A stretch of DNA of 64,000 nucleotides from Cryobacterium psychrophilum (GTDB lineage Bacteria; Actinomycetota; Actinomycetes; Actinomycetales; Microbacteriaceae): contig NZ_SODI01000001.1 in assembly GCF_004365915.1 (NCBI RefSeq), forward strand, positions 3,162,001 through 3,226,000. The letters run 5' to 3'. Shown one piece after another: positions 12,355 through 20,101 of the stretch; position 1 is the stretch's first letter, and the number at the start of each line of letters is the position of its first letter. The notes beneath the pieces are model-generated. The model saw only the letters and a program-made list of their open reading frames with translations. It had not been told where the DNA came from and ran no database searches. A program made the position numbers and the translations under genes.

Positions 12355-12675
12355 ATGACTAGCCTTCCGGAAAAGCTTGCAGAGATATCCCGTTCCGCCG
12401 GTGTGAAGTCCGCCTATGGCGAACCGATCCAGATTGACGGCGTCACGCTCGTACCCGTGGCGATCGTGCAGTACGGCTTCGGCGGCGGCGACGCGGGCGA
12501 CCAGGGCTCTGGCGGCGGTGGCGGTGGCGGTGCGCTGCCGATCGGTGCCTACGTGAAATCGGCCGGAACGGTGCGGTTCGAGCCGAACGTCATTGCGCTG
12601 CTCGGGGTGGCCATTCCGTTCATCTGCGTCACGGGCCACGTACTCACCCGCATTATTCGAGCCCTCAAGAAGTAG
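12355..12675 (+). CDS. GerW/YtfJ-family protein
   Basis: The 106-residue protein resembles the GerW (YtfJ) family, named from Bacillus spore germination but also found in many non-sporulating actinobacteria. Visible features are an N-terminal helix (LPEKLAEISRSAGVKSAYGEPI), the strand DGVTLVPVAIVQYGFGGG, a glycine-rich loop (GDQGSGGGGGGGAL) and a C-terminal hydrophobic helix (VIALLGVAIPFICVTGHVL) ending in basic residues. The helix could anchor it to the membrane. The role in this organism is unknown; nothing nearby points to sporulation. Confidence 0.72.
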   Translation: MTSLPEKLAEISRSAGVKSAYGEPIQIDGVTLVPVAIVQYGFGGGDAGDQGSGGGGGGGALPIGAYVKSAGTVRFEPNVIALLGVAIPFICVTGHVLTRIIRALKK

Positions 12676-12820
12676 CGCGGCCCCCACGGCGGCGCTGGCG
12701 TGGCCAGTGCCAGGTGCCGTGCACCGGAAGACCGCGCATGATGCGGCGTCGCCGAATGAGCGACGCACGCAGCAGCACGAGCATGAGCATGGCTGCGGCG
12801 AGCACGACAAGCATGCTCAT
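12665..12820 (-). CDS. Possible small membrane protein
   Basis: A 51-residue reading frame facing the GerW-like gene. It starts MSMLVVLAAAMLMLVLLRASL, a single membrane-spanning helix, followed by a strongly basic tail (IRRRRIMRG ... RQRRRGGR), the layout of a small single-pass inner-membrane protein. Its end overlaps the convergent gene by 11 bases. The frame is open further upstream to 12874 but that would run into the TPP riboswitch. No ribosome site is convincing, so this call is tentative. Confidence 0.4.
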   Translation of the reverse strand: MSMLVVLAAAMLMLVLLRASLIRRRRIMRGLPVHGTWHWPRQRRRGGRATS

Positions 12821-12870
12821 GAACAAGACCCCATTCCGTGAGTCTACGCGGGCGGCTAGACTGATCAGGA

Positions 12871-12957
12871 ACACGGGAGTCCGGTTAACCGGGCTGAGAG
12901 GAAGCTGTAGAGCTTCGACCGTCGAACCTGATCCGGATCATGCCGGCGCAGGGAGAC
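12871..12957 (+). promoter_or_regulatory. TPP riboswitch (THI element)
   Basis: The conserved thiamine-pyrophosphate aptamer elements are visible in order: ACGGGAGTCCGG, the GGCTGAGAGGAAG core, the ACCGTCGAACCTGATCCGGA segment, and TGCCGGCGCAGGGA closing the helix. It lies about 65 bases ahead of the ykoE start. In actinobacteria such elements usually hide the ribosome site or terminate transcription when TPP is bound, so the downstream transporter should be repressed by thiamine. Confidence 0.95.
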
Positions 12958-13020
12958 TTCTCGTACCCGTGCCCCACCTGAGTCATCCACCGATGATTCA
13001 TCCACGGAAAGGGCACGACA

Positions 13021-13674
13021 ATGCACGCAACATCTAAAACCTTCGGCACGACCTCATCGACGGCGACCAGGGGTCGTAACTATCGCTGGCGCGTCGTGGA
13101 CATCGTCGTCGCGAGCGTCATCGGCGTCGCGAGCGGCGTCATCTTCTGGGCGTGGGGCCTGGCCTGGTCGCCGCTCAGCAGCCTTCTGGCATTCGCCCCC
13201 GGCCTCGGCGGGCTGCTCGCCGGCGGTTGGCTTTTTGCCGGGGTTCTCGGCGGGCTGATCATCCGCAAACCCGGGGCTGCCCTGTACACCGAGGTCATCG
13301 CAGCGGTCGTGTCGATGCTCATCGGTACCCAGTGGGGCTTCGCCACGCTGATCTGGGGTGTACTGCAGGGCCTCGGCGCGGAGATCGTCCTTGCCCTGTT
13401 CTTTTATGCCAACTTTCGCCTGGGTGTCGCACTGCTCGCCGGTGCTGGCGCCGGTCTCGCCGTCGCACTCCTCGACACGGCCATCAGCTATGCGGCGCTC
13501 GACCTCGGCTTCAAGACCGTGTACTTCGTGACGGCCATCCTGTCCGGCACGGTGCTCGCCGGCCTGCTCTCCTGGCTGGCCGTGCGCGGCCTTGCCCGAA
13601 CCGGAGCATTGAGTCGTTTCGCCAGTGGGCGCGAGGCCATGCGTCCCGCGCGCGCGCCGCAAGCCGTTCGGTAA
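13021..13674 (+). CDS. ykoE: ECF transporter S component, YkoE family (thiamine/HMP binding)
   Basis: A 217-residue integral membrane protein matching the YkoE substrate-binding subunit of the YkoEDC thiamine or hydroxymethylpyrimidine transporter. About six hydrophobic segments follow a polar N-terminus; features include WRVVDIVVASVIGVASGVIF and IIRKPGAALYTEVIAAVVS, and the GTQWGFATLIWGVLQGLGAE loop characteristic of YkoE. The TPP riboswitch directly upstream and the ykoD and ykoC genes downstream (3-base gap, then a 4-base overlap) support the assignment. Thiamine versus HMP specificity cannot be decided from sequence. Confidence 0.92.
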   Translation: MHATSKTFGTTSSTATRGRNYRWRVVDIVVASVIGVASGVIFWAWGLAWSPLSSLLAFAPGLGGLLAGGWLFAGVLGGLIIRKPGAALYTEVIAAVVSMLIGTQWGFATLIWGVLQGLGAEIVLALFFYANFRLGVALLAGAGAGLAVALLDTAISYAALDLGFKTVYFVTAILSGTVLAGLLSWLAVRGLARTGALSRFASGREAMRPARAPQAVR

Positions 13675-13677
13675 CGA

Positions 13678-15201
13678 ATGTCGGCCAACGCCCAGAGCTC
13701 CACCCCGGTCAAACCCGCCCGAATCACGGCCCGCGGCTGGGGCTGGCGTCATGCCGGCCGCGCCCGCCCGGCGGTGTCGGCCCTCGACCTTGACATTGCA
13801 CCGGGGGAGCGCGTGCTCCTGCTAGGGTCGAGCGGTGCGGGCAAGAGCACACTCGTGCACGCCCTGGCCGGCGTGCTCGGAGACGAAGAAGACGGCGATT
13901 CCACCGGTGACCTCCTCGTCGATGGTCGCCGGGCAGCGGACGCCCGCGGCCGGGTCGGTCTGGTGCTGCAGGATCCCGATTCGCAGGTGGTCCTCGCCCG
14001 AATCGGGGATGATGTGGCCTTCGGCTGTGAGAACCTCGCCGTTCCGCGCGCAGAAATCTGGCCGCGCGTGCGAGCCGCCCTCGCGGCCGTGGGACTCGAC
14101 CTACCCCTCGACCACCCGACCTCCGCGCTCAGCGGCGGCCAGAAGCAACGCCTGGCCCTCGCCGGGGTGCTCGCCATGGCACCGGGTCTCCTGCTGCTCG
14201 ACGAGCCCACCGCCAACCTCGACCCGAACGGCGTGATCGACGTCCGGGACGCGGTGGTGCGCGGACTGGATCGCTCCGGAGCAACCCTGATCGTGATCGA
14301 GCATCGCGTGGCCGTGTGGCAGCACGTCGTCGACCGCGTCATTGTTCTCGATCCGGCCGGCGGTGTCATGGCCGACGGTCCCACCGCTGATGTGCTCGCA
14401 CGCGAGGGTGAACGGCTGTCAAAAGCCGGTGTCTGGGTGCCTCAGGTCGCGCTTCGTGCTCCGGTTCGACGGCTCAGATCCCCGGTGGCGCCGGAGCTCC
14501 TGTTGCGGGCCGATGCGCTCTCAGTGGGCCGGGTCCCCTTCGCTCGTCGCACCGCGGAGGTCGTGGCACGAGACGTCGGCCTGGACATTCGCGCGGGCCT
14601 CGCGACGGCCGTCACCGGCCCGAACGGCGCGGGCAAGTCCACGCTCGCGCTCACGCTCTCCGGGCTCCTCGCGCCAGCCGGAGGTACGCTCACAGCCGGG
14701 CCGGCGCTCGCGAACGGCATCGGGGACCAGCCTGTGCGGTGGCGCTCCCGTGAGCTGCTGACCCGCATCGGCACCGTCTTTCAAGACCCGGAGCATCAGT
14801 TTCTGGCGGCGACGGTACGAGACGACCTCATGATCGGGCCCCGTGCGCTGCGGTTGAGCGCCTCGGAGCAGACCGCTCGCGTCGACGAACTCCTGCAGCG
14901 CCTGCGTCTCGACCACCTGGCCGACGCGAATCCGTTCACCCTGTCGGGCGGAGAGAAGCGTCGCCTCTCCGTTGCCACCGTGCTGGCCACCCGGCCGCGC
15001 CTGCTCGTGCTGGACGAGCCGACGTTCGGCCAGGATTCCCGCACGTGGCACGAACTTGTGCTTCTGCTGGCCGAACTGCTCGACGACGGCACCGCCCTCG
15101 TCGCCGTTACCCACGACGAACAGTTCGTTGACACCCTGGCCGACGCGACTGTTGTACTGCCCGGGTCGCTTGCGGCCGGGTCGATGGTCGACGCCTCATG
15201 A
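13678..15201 (+). CDS. ykoD: ECF transporter duplicated ATP-binding protein, YkoD type
   Basis: A 507-residue protein with two ABC ATPase domains in tandem that energises the ECF transporter. Domain one has Walker A GSSGAGKST near residue 52, signature LSGGQKQRLALAGVL and Walker B LLLLDEPTANLDP. Domain two has Walker A GPNGAGKSTLALTLSG near residue 316, signature LSGGEKRRLSVATVL and Walker B LLVLDEPTFGQD. Both Q-loops (LQDPDSQVV, FQDPEHQF) are intact, so both sites should be active. It starts 3 bases after ykoE and overlaps ykoC by 4 bases. Confidence 0.93.
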   Translation: MSANAQSSTPVKPARITARGWGWRHAGRARPAVSALDLDIAPGERVLLLGSSGAGKSTLVHALAGVLGDEEDGDSTGDLLVDGRRAADARGRVGLVLQDPDSQVVLARIGDDVAFGCENLAVPRAEIWPRVRAALAAVGLDLPLDHPTSALSGGQKQRLALAGVLAMAPGLLLLDEPTANLDPNGVIDVRDAVVRGLDRSGATLIVIEHRVAVWQHVVDRVIVLDPAGGVMADGPTADVLAREGERLSKAGVWVPQVALRAPVRRLRSPVAPELLLRADALSVGRVPFARRTAEVVARDVGLDIRAGLATAVTGPNGAGKSTLALTLSGLLAPAGGTLTAGPALANGIGDQPVRWRSRELLTRIGTVFQDPEHQFLAATVRDDLMIGPRALRLSASEQTARVDELLQRLRLDHLADANPFTLSGGEKRRLSVATVLATRPRLLVLDEPTFGQDSRTWHELVLLLAELLDDGTALVAVTHDEQFVDTLADATVVLPGSLAAGSMVDAS

Positions 15202-15992
15202 GCCTCCTGACGCCCACCATCCGACCGAGCGTCGTCGCCCGGCTGAACCCGGTGGCGAAGCTTGCGGTCGCCCTGATCGTGAGTTGTTCGCTTCTGCTGT
15301 CGATCGACTGGATCTCGGCGGGGGTGGCGCTGCTGCTCGAAGGCGTGCTGCTGCTCTGGTGCGGGCTCAGCCCGCGGCAATTCTGGCTGCGCACGGCACC
15401 GGTCTGGATGGCCGCGCCCCTCGCGGCCATCACAACGGTGATGTACGGCCAGGACTCCGGTGCCACGCTCTGGCAGCTCGGCTTCGTCAGCGTCACCGAG
15501 GGGTCACTGTCGTTGGGGCTGGCAATCGGACTCCGCGTGCTGGCGATCGGCCTGCCCGGTGTGGTGCTTCTCGCCACGACGGATCCGACAGACCTTGCCG
15601 ACGGGCTGGCGCAGGTGCTCCGACTTCCCGCCCGCTTCGTGCTCGGAGGCCTCGCCGGGTTGCGGCTCGTGGGAATGTTCATTGACGACTGGCATTCGCT
15701 CACCCTCGCGCGCCGAGCGCGTGGTGTGGGAGACGGCGGCGGACTGGGCGGCGCCGTTCGACGTTTCGTGGGGCCGGCCTTCGCCCTGCTGGTGATTTCC
15801 GTGCGCCGCGGCAGTAAACTCGCCACCGCCATGGAAGCTCGCGGATTCGGGTCGGATGAGCCCCGAACCTGGGCCAGGCTGTCGGTCTTCGGTGTGCGCG
15901 ACGCGGTTCTGGTGGGTGCGGGCTGCGCCATCGCGGCCATCGCCATCGGCGTTGCCGTGTGGGCGGGAACGTGGACCTTTGTCCTCGCCTGA
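15198..15992 (+). CDS. ykoC: ECF transporter transmembrane T component, YkoC type
   Basis: A 264-residue CbiQ/EcfT-family protein with about five hydrophobic segments. The coupling-helix motifs expected for EcfT are present in the cytoplasmic part (LARRARGVGDGG and ATAMEARGFGSD, each with the A-R-G core that docks on the ATPases). The start codon overlaps the ykoD stop (ATGA). Together with YkoE and YkoD it completes a TPP-controlled thiamine or HMP importer. Confidence 0.92.
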   Translation: MSLLTPTIRPSVVARLNPVAKLAVALIVSCSLLLSIDWISAGVALLLEGVLLLWCGLSPRQFWLRTAPVWMAAPLAAITTVMYGQDSGATLWQLGFVSVTEGSLSLGLAIGLRVLAIGLPGVVLLATTDPTDLADGLAQVLRLPARFVLGGLAGLRLVGMFIDDWHSLTLARRARGVGDGGGLGGAVRRFVGPAFALLVISVRRGSKLATAMEARGFGSDEPRTWARLSVFGVRDAVLVGAGCAIAAIAIGVAVWAGTWTFVLA

Positions 15993-16011
15993 ATCGGAGG
16001 CGCGCGCCGTT

Positions 16012-16542
16012 GTGGCGCCGGTGCTCAACGCGCTGCGGGGCGCTCCCGTCAACGCGGTCGTGCTGATCGACGGTCCAAGCGGTGCCGGCAAGAGCACCCT
16101 GGCGGATGCCCTGCGGCTCGCGTGGCCCGGTGACCGGGTGCCGACCCTCGTACGACTCGACGACATCTATCCCGGGTGGGGCGGCCTCGACGCTGCCAGT
16201 GCGCTCCTCGGCGACCACGTGCTGCGGCCCCGCCACAAGCGACGCCTCGCCGCGTGGCAGCGCTACGACTGGGTTCGTGAGCAACCGGCGGGGTGGACAC
16301 CCGTTCCTGCCGACCTCCCCCTCATCGTGGAGGGCTGCGGCACGCTTGCGGCGGCCCATGAGCCGTTGAGCGACATTCGAGTGTGGATCGGAGCGGACGA
16401 CGCACTGCGCAAGGAGCGCGCCCTCGGACGGGACGGCGACGTATTCCGGGAACACTGGGACCAGTGGCAGCAGCAGTGGGAGGCGTACTGCGCCAGGGAG
16501 TCCCCTGAACGCTCCGCGAGCATCCGCCTGACGGCCCGGTAG
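16012..16542 (+). CDS. P-loop kinase-like protein
   Basis: A 176-residue protein with Walker A at residues 21-29 (DGPSGAGKSTL), an acidic residue pair in RLDDIYPGWGG that resembles the substrate/Mg site of nucleoside and pantothenate-type kinases, and PLIVEGCGTL as a probable second strand. It looks like the uridine-kinase-like family, but the substrate is unknown. The start is set at GTG 16012, which has GGAGG at 15996-16000; TTG 15979 would overlap ykoC. It lies 19 bases after ykoC in the thiamine-transporter unit, so phosphorylation of an imported precursor is possible, but this is only suggested by position. Confidence 0.7.
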   Translation: MAPVLNALRGAPVNAVVLIDGPSGAGKSTLADALRLAWPGDRVPTLVRLDDIYPGWGGLDAASALLGDHVLRPRHKRRLAAWQRYDWVREQPAGWTPVPADLPLIVEGCGTLAAAHEPLSDIRVWIGADDALRKERALGRDGDVFREHWDQWQQQWEAYCARESPERSASIRLTAR

Positions 16543-16564
16543 CTCGGCCATGCAACGGCGGGGC

Positions 16565-16602
16565 GTCGGAAGCGCTCGGTGTCGGAGGCGCTCGGTGTCG
16601 GA
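16565..16602. repeat. 16-base tandem repeat, about 2.4 copies
   Basis: Two consecutive copies of GTCGGARGCGCTCGGT (16565-16580 and 16581-16596, one difference) are followed by a partial third copy. The repeat sits between the convergent ends of the P-loop kinase-like gene and the DacA-like gene. No function is evident. Confidence 0.6.
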
Positions 16603-16620
16603 CAAGCAGGTGCGGGAACG

Positions 16621-17898
16621 TTACCCGCGGGAATCGAGCAGTGCGTTGATCAGGGGAACGGGGTGCAGCAGGCGCCAGCCCGGGCCCGGATCGGGGATGG
16701 TGCGGTCGAGCTTGAGCGTTGACGACGCCTCGCCCGCCGTGCCGTCAACGGTGACGTGGCCGACGACCGTGCCCGCCCGGCCCGTCGTCACCGGGTCGAG
16801 GTCAATGGACGGCTTCACGGGCGCCGAGGCCTGCCACGCGTAGGTGTTCCTCGAGTAACCGACGGTTCCCGACGAGGTCGCGCCCCACGTCGTGTTGAAC
16901 CGGACGTAGGCGTCGCCCTGCTTCAGGAGGGGCAGTTCCGTCACACCGTCCGTGGCGCTCGTCATGAGCGCGGCCAGGTCGGCGTCGAGGGTGTTGTAGT
17001 CGGGTTCGCCCACAATGGCGCCGGCGAAGGCAAAGGTCTTGTCGCCGTCCACAATCCTGGCGGTGAACAGAAAACAGACCCCGGCAGCGTCGGTGTAGCT
17101 GCGTGAGATGCCGGTGATGCCGAGCTCCGGCAGGTACGCCGTCGTGTTGTCGATGCCTCGACGGTCGGCGAGAGCGGATGCCGGGCTGGCCAGGATCTCA
17201 GCGATCACCGGGTTCCCGGCGGCGAGACCGGCAAGAGCGGCGAGGTCTGTTCCGGTGCCGGCGCTCGCGTCATGCAGGCCGGTGGCATCGACCACACTGG
17301 TGTGGTCGAAGCCCTGCTTCGTGAGCCAGGCGTTGGCCGCCTCGACATAGGCATCGACGGATCCGAAGGCCCAGCGCGCAATGGTGTCGGCGTGGTTATT
17401 GCTCGAGCCGAGCAGCATGGCCTGTAAGAGTTCCTGCTCGCTCCAGACCTCACCCTGGAAGACCGTCACGGCGCGTGACCCTCGTGCGGTGTAGTCGAGG
17501 TAGCTCTGGTAGTCGGCCGCAGTGAGGGTCACGGCGGGTCCGGTTTCCCCCACCGTGAGCGGTTTGGCGTCAAAAGCGACGAGGGCCGTGATGACCTTCG
17601 CGATGGCCGCGAGGGGGAGTGGTGTCGTGCTGCCGGCTGCGGCAATGGGGGCGGCGGGGATGGTGGGCGCAACAATGCTTCCGGATTCGTCAACCCTCAG
17701 GGCAGTCACGGCGCTCGTACCGGCGGTCGGTAGGGCTGGCGGGCTCACGATTGCGGCCGGCGCCGGGGGAGGGAGCAGCGTGGCGGTGGCGGAGGGCAGG
17801 GGGCCCAGCAGGGTGAGGGGGCCGTAGACACCGACCGCGAGAATGGCCACGGTTCCGACCAACACGCCGATAAACCGACCGGGACGAAATCTGCTCAT
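16621..17898 (-). CDS. D-alanyl-D-alanine carboxypeptidase-like protein with degenerate active site
   Basis: A 425-residue secreted or anchored protein with an N-terminal hydrophobic segment (about residues 10-33), a Pro/Ala-rich linker, and a peptidase S11 (DacA/PBP5-like) fold from about residue 65. The SxN motif is kept (SSN at 165-167, in MLLGSSNNHAD). The nucleophile motif SxxK, expected where PLAAIAKVITALV lies, reads A98-I-A-K101, so the serine is missing. The KTG motif aligned with GITGISRSYTDAAG reads S265-R-S267. Both were checked on the DNA. The protein therefore looks catalytically dead as a penicillin-binding enzyme and may have a structural or binding role. It ends convergently with the upstream gene. 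Confidence 0.82.
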   Translation of the reverse strand: MSRFRPGRFIGVLVGTVAILAVGVYGPLTLLGPLPSATATLLPPPAPAAIVSPPALPTAGTSAVTALRVDESGSIVAPTIPAAPIAAAGSTTPLPLAAIAKVITALVAFDAKPLTVGETGPAVTLTAADYQSYLDYTARGSRAVTVFQGEVWSEQELLQAMLLGSSNNHADTIARWAFGSVDAYVEAANAWLTKQGFDHTSVVDATGLHDASAGTGTDLAALAGLAAGNPVIAEILASPASALADRRGIDNTTAYLPELGITGISRSYTDAAGVCFLFTARIVDGDKTFAFAGAIVGEPDYNTLDADLAALMTSATDGVTELPLLKQGDAYVRFNTTWGATSSGTVGYSRNTYAWQASAPVKPSIDLDPVTTGRAGTVVGHVTVDGTAGEASSTLKLDRTIPDPGPGWRLLHPVPLINALLDSRG

Positions 17899-17922
17899 GC
17901 ATCAAGGCTAGCGCGCGAGTGG

Positions 17923-18273
17923 CTACGCCCAGCCGAGCTCGTGCAGCCTGTCGTCGTCAATCCCGTAGAAGTGGGCGATCTCGTGAACGAGGGTGATATG
18001 TATCTGGTCGCGCAGTTCGTCCTGATCGGCGCAGATCGCCAGGAGCGGTTCGCGGTAGAGCACAATACGGTCGGGCATCTCGCCGAATCCATATTGGCCG
18101 CGCTCGGTGAGGGCGACCCCATCGTAGAGTCCGAGCAAATCGAGCGTGCCGTCTTCGGGTCGGTTCTCGACGACAAAAATGATGTTCTCGAGGCCCTCGA
18201 CCATGTCGTCGGGCAGCAGATCGAGCTCGTCCACGACGAGGCGTTCGAATTCGGACTCGTCAAGGTTCAGCAT
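17923..18273 (-). CDS. Metallopeptidase family protein (minimal zincin, DUF1025 type)
   Basis: A 116-residue protein with the zinc-binding motif HEIAHFYGIDD near the C-terminus (TLVHEIAHFYG), the pattern of the small actinobacterial zincin-like family. The N-terminal part is acidic (LDESEFERLVVDELDLLPDD). The start is placed at MLNLDESEF (18273); the frame is open further but would run into tRNA-His. The substrate is unknown. It ends 25 bases before the DacA-like start on the same strand and could be read together with it. Confidence 0.85.
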   Translation of the reverse strand: MLNLDESEFERLVVDELDLLPDDMVEGLENIIFVVENRPEDGTLDLLGLYDGVALTERGQYGFGEMPDRIVLYREPLLAICADQDELRDQIHITLVHEIAHFYGIDDDRLHELGWA

Positions 18274-18309
18274 CCGCGGGAAACACCGGTCACGAGGACC
18301 GGAACTACA

Positions 18310-18386
18310 TGGGGTGAGTAACGGGGATTGAACCCGCGACCTCCTAGACCACAACCAGGCGCTCTGCCAACTGAGCTATACCCACC
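18310..18386 (-). tRNA. tRNA-His (anticodon GTG)
   Basis: Read on the minus strand, the sequence GGTGGGTATAGCTCAG opens a full cloverleaf with the anticodon loop TTGTGGT on a five-pair stem (CCTGG with CTAGG), a T-arm containing GGTTCAATCC, and an acceptor arm ending in CCCCA. The extra 5' G typical of tRNA-His (G-1) and an encoded CCA are both present. Confidence 0.96.
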
Positions 18387-18427
18387 ATGAGTCCTACGCT
18401 CTGACGAGCAAGGGCAACTCATGAAGT

Positions 18428-19051
18428 CTATAACACCGCGGGACCGAAGTTCGACACGACGTCCTCAGATTGTGTTTTTGCCTCGTCGCTCGAGGGTCCG
18501 GGGTCGGCCACGAACACGGTCTGGCGGTAGTACGCGAGTTCCCGAATCGATTCGAGAATGTCGGCGAGGGCGCGGTGGCCGCCGTCTTTGGTCGGCGCGT
18601 TGAAGTACACGCGCGGGTACCAGCGGCGGGCGAGCTCCTTGATTGAGGAGACGTCCACATTGCGGTAGTGCAGGTGCGAGTCGAGGCGCGGCATGTAGCG
18701 GGTGAGGAAGGCGCGGTCGGTGCCGATGGAGTTTCCGGCGAGGGGAGCCTTCTGTTCTTCGGGAATGAACTTGAGAATGTACTCAATCACCTGAAACTCG
18801 GCCTCGGCGGCGCTGACGCCATTGGGAATCTCGGTGAGAAGCCCGGAGGAGGTGTGCATGTTGCGCACGAAGTCGCCCATATTCTCCAGCGCAGATGCAT
18901 CGGGCTTGATGATGATGTCGAGTCCCGGGTCGATCACGTTGAGGTCGTAGTCGGTGATGACCACCGCGATCTCCACTAGTTCGTCTTTGTCCAGGTCGAG
19001 ACCGGTCATTTCACAGTCGATCCAGACGAGCCGGTCCTTGCTTTTTATCAT
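18428..19051 (-). CDS. orn: Oligoribonuclease
   Basis: Orn degrades two- to five-base RNA fragments, including pGpG, to mononucleotides. The 207-residue protein is a DEDDh exonuclease: Exo[17 protein letters not shown] (D and E ligands), Exo[17 protein letters not shown] and Exo[17 protein letters not shown], with the catalytic histidine in [10 protein letters not shown] short acidic C-terminal tail ([11 protein letters not shown]) follows. It is transcribed towards tRNA-His and lies back to back with the thioredoxin-like gene. Confidence 0.96.
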   Translation of the reverse strand: MIKSKDRLVWIDCEMTGLDLDKDELVEIAVVITDYDLNVIDPGLDIIIKPDASALENMGDFVRNMHTSSGLLTEIPNGVSAAEAEFQVIEYILKFIPEEQKAPLAGNSIGTDRAFLTRYMPRLDSHLHYRNVDVSSIKELARRWYPRVYFNAPTKDGGHRALADILESIRELAYYRQTVFVADPGPSSDEAKTQSEDVVSNFGPAVL

Positions 19052-19157
19052 GGTGCAAGTCTATCTGTGACCGGTTCCGAGCTCGGGGCCGCTCAGCTGC
19101 CCGGCAGACTTGACCGGTAAACTGAAGCGGATGATTTCCGCTCATGAAAGAGACTCG

Positions 19158-19418
19158 ATGCAATTCACGCTGTATTCCGCCGCATTCTGCGAGCCCTGCG
19201 CACAGACCAGGGTTGTACTGAAGGAAGCGCAGCGCCTCATTCCGCGTGCGACCCTCGTGGAACTGGATGTTGCCGCGCACGGCGAGGAGGCGGAGGCCAA
19301 CTTCATTCGTAATACCCCCACGGTGATTATCGCGAAAGAAGACGGCACCGAGGTCTACCGGGCCCACGGCGTGCCGACCCTCGATCAGGTCCTGGTGGCC
19401 GCCGCGAAGGCCCTGTGA
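19158..19418 (+). CDS. Thioredoxin/glutaredoxin-like protein with CEPC motif
   Basis: An 86-residue thioredoxin-fold protein. After the first strand (MQFTLYSAAF) comes the redox motif CEPC, then helix AQTRVVLKEAQRLIP, strand TLVELDV, and the cis-proline segment NTPTVIIAKEDG, all in the expected order. The start at ATG 19158 is chosen because it directly begins the first strand and has GAAAGAG upstream; the frame is open to 19110. It probably acts in cytoplasmic thiol exchange. It is divergent from orn and convergent with the Ter cluster. Confidence 0.85.
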   Translation: MQFTLYSAAFCEPCAQTRVVLKEAQRLIPRATLVELDVAAHGEEAEANFIRNTPTVIIAKEDGTEVYRAHGVPTLDQVLVAAAKAL

Positions 19419-19495
19419 CGGGCACCCAACAGCCTTCCCGCCCGTAACGGACCATCTCGCCTGCAGGGTCCGGCCGACGACCGCCGAGGGGCCGC

Positions 19496-20101
19496 TTACC
19501 GTCCGGCCGGGGCGATCGAAAACTCGAGCCCCACATCCACAGCCGGTTCGATTCGGGCTTCGATGACCTGGCCGATGACGGCGAGGTGCAGGACCATCGT
19601 TCCACCGGCCGTATCCACGAGGATCTGCGCCCCGCCGTGGGCAGTGAGGGTGATTATGCCGCCTTCCCCGGCGAATATGACCCGGCGGAGTTCTGCGACG
19701 TGTCGGAGGCCGACAACCACGTCATCACCCACGAATTCGATGAGCGGTCGTTTGGCGAAGGCAGGCATCCGTGGTTCGGTCCGTCCACGGCGAACACCGC
19801 CCGATGCGCGGCCCCGGGTCTCCCACGCGAAGTAGTTGACCCCGGTCACGGTCAACGACCCGATGGCTGACTGCCGCGCGGTCAGGCGGATGACGGGGAG
19901 CGCGGTGGTGAGGGTGACGGCTCCGGTGAGAACCGGTTTTGCGGGTACCGGCTGATGCTTCTCCGCTGCTTCCTCAGGGGTCGTGCTGAGGTCCAGGAAA
20001 TCGATCGTGGCGGGGGCCGGCGTCGTGTCGATCTCCCCCTGGCGGAGGCGTCGGCGCAGGAAGACGATGTCCGGCCGTGGGCTGAGCAGGTCGAGGCTCA
20101 C
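19496..20101 (-). CDS. TerA-like protein, probably with two compensating frameshifts
   Basis: A 201-residue product at the distal end of the leftward Ter arm. The second half resembles TerA/TerD-associated proteins: RLTARQSAIGSLTVTGVNYF, IEFVGDDVVVGLRHVAELRR and ITLTAHGGAQILVD are in a plausible order. Between them, over about 24 codons (19740-19812), the annotated frame reads an Arg-rich string (GRASGGVRRGRTEPRMP), whereas the frame one base away reads a much more protein-like AVFAVDGPNHGCLPSP with a higher G/C share at third positions. This suggests one shift and a second restoring shift. Its start overlaps the preceding terD-like gene by 4 bases. Function is inferred only from the cluster. 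Confidence 0.6.
   Translation of the reverse strand: MSLDLLSPRPDIVFLRRRLRQGEIDTTPAPATIDFLDLSTTPEEAAEKHQPVPAKPVLTGAVTLTTALPVIRLTARQSAIGSLTVTGVNYFAWETRGRASGGVRRGRTEPRMPAFAKRPLIEFVGDDVVVGLRHVAELRRVIFAGEGGIITLTAHGGAQILVDTAGGTMVLHLAVIGQVIEARIEPAVDVGLEFSIAPAGR

Noticed and set aside
12355-12675. GerW-like gene taken as evidence for sporulation
   Set aside because: The family is widespread in non-sporulating actinobacteria and no other sporulation gene is nearby.
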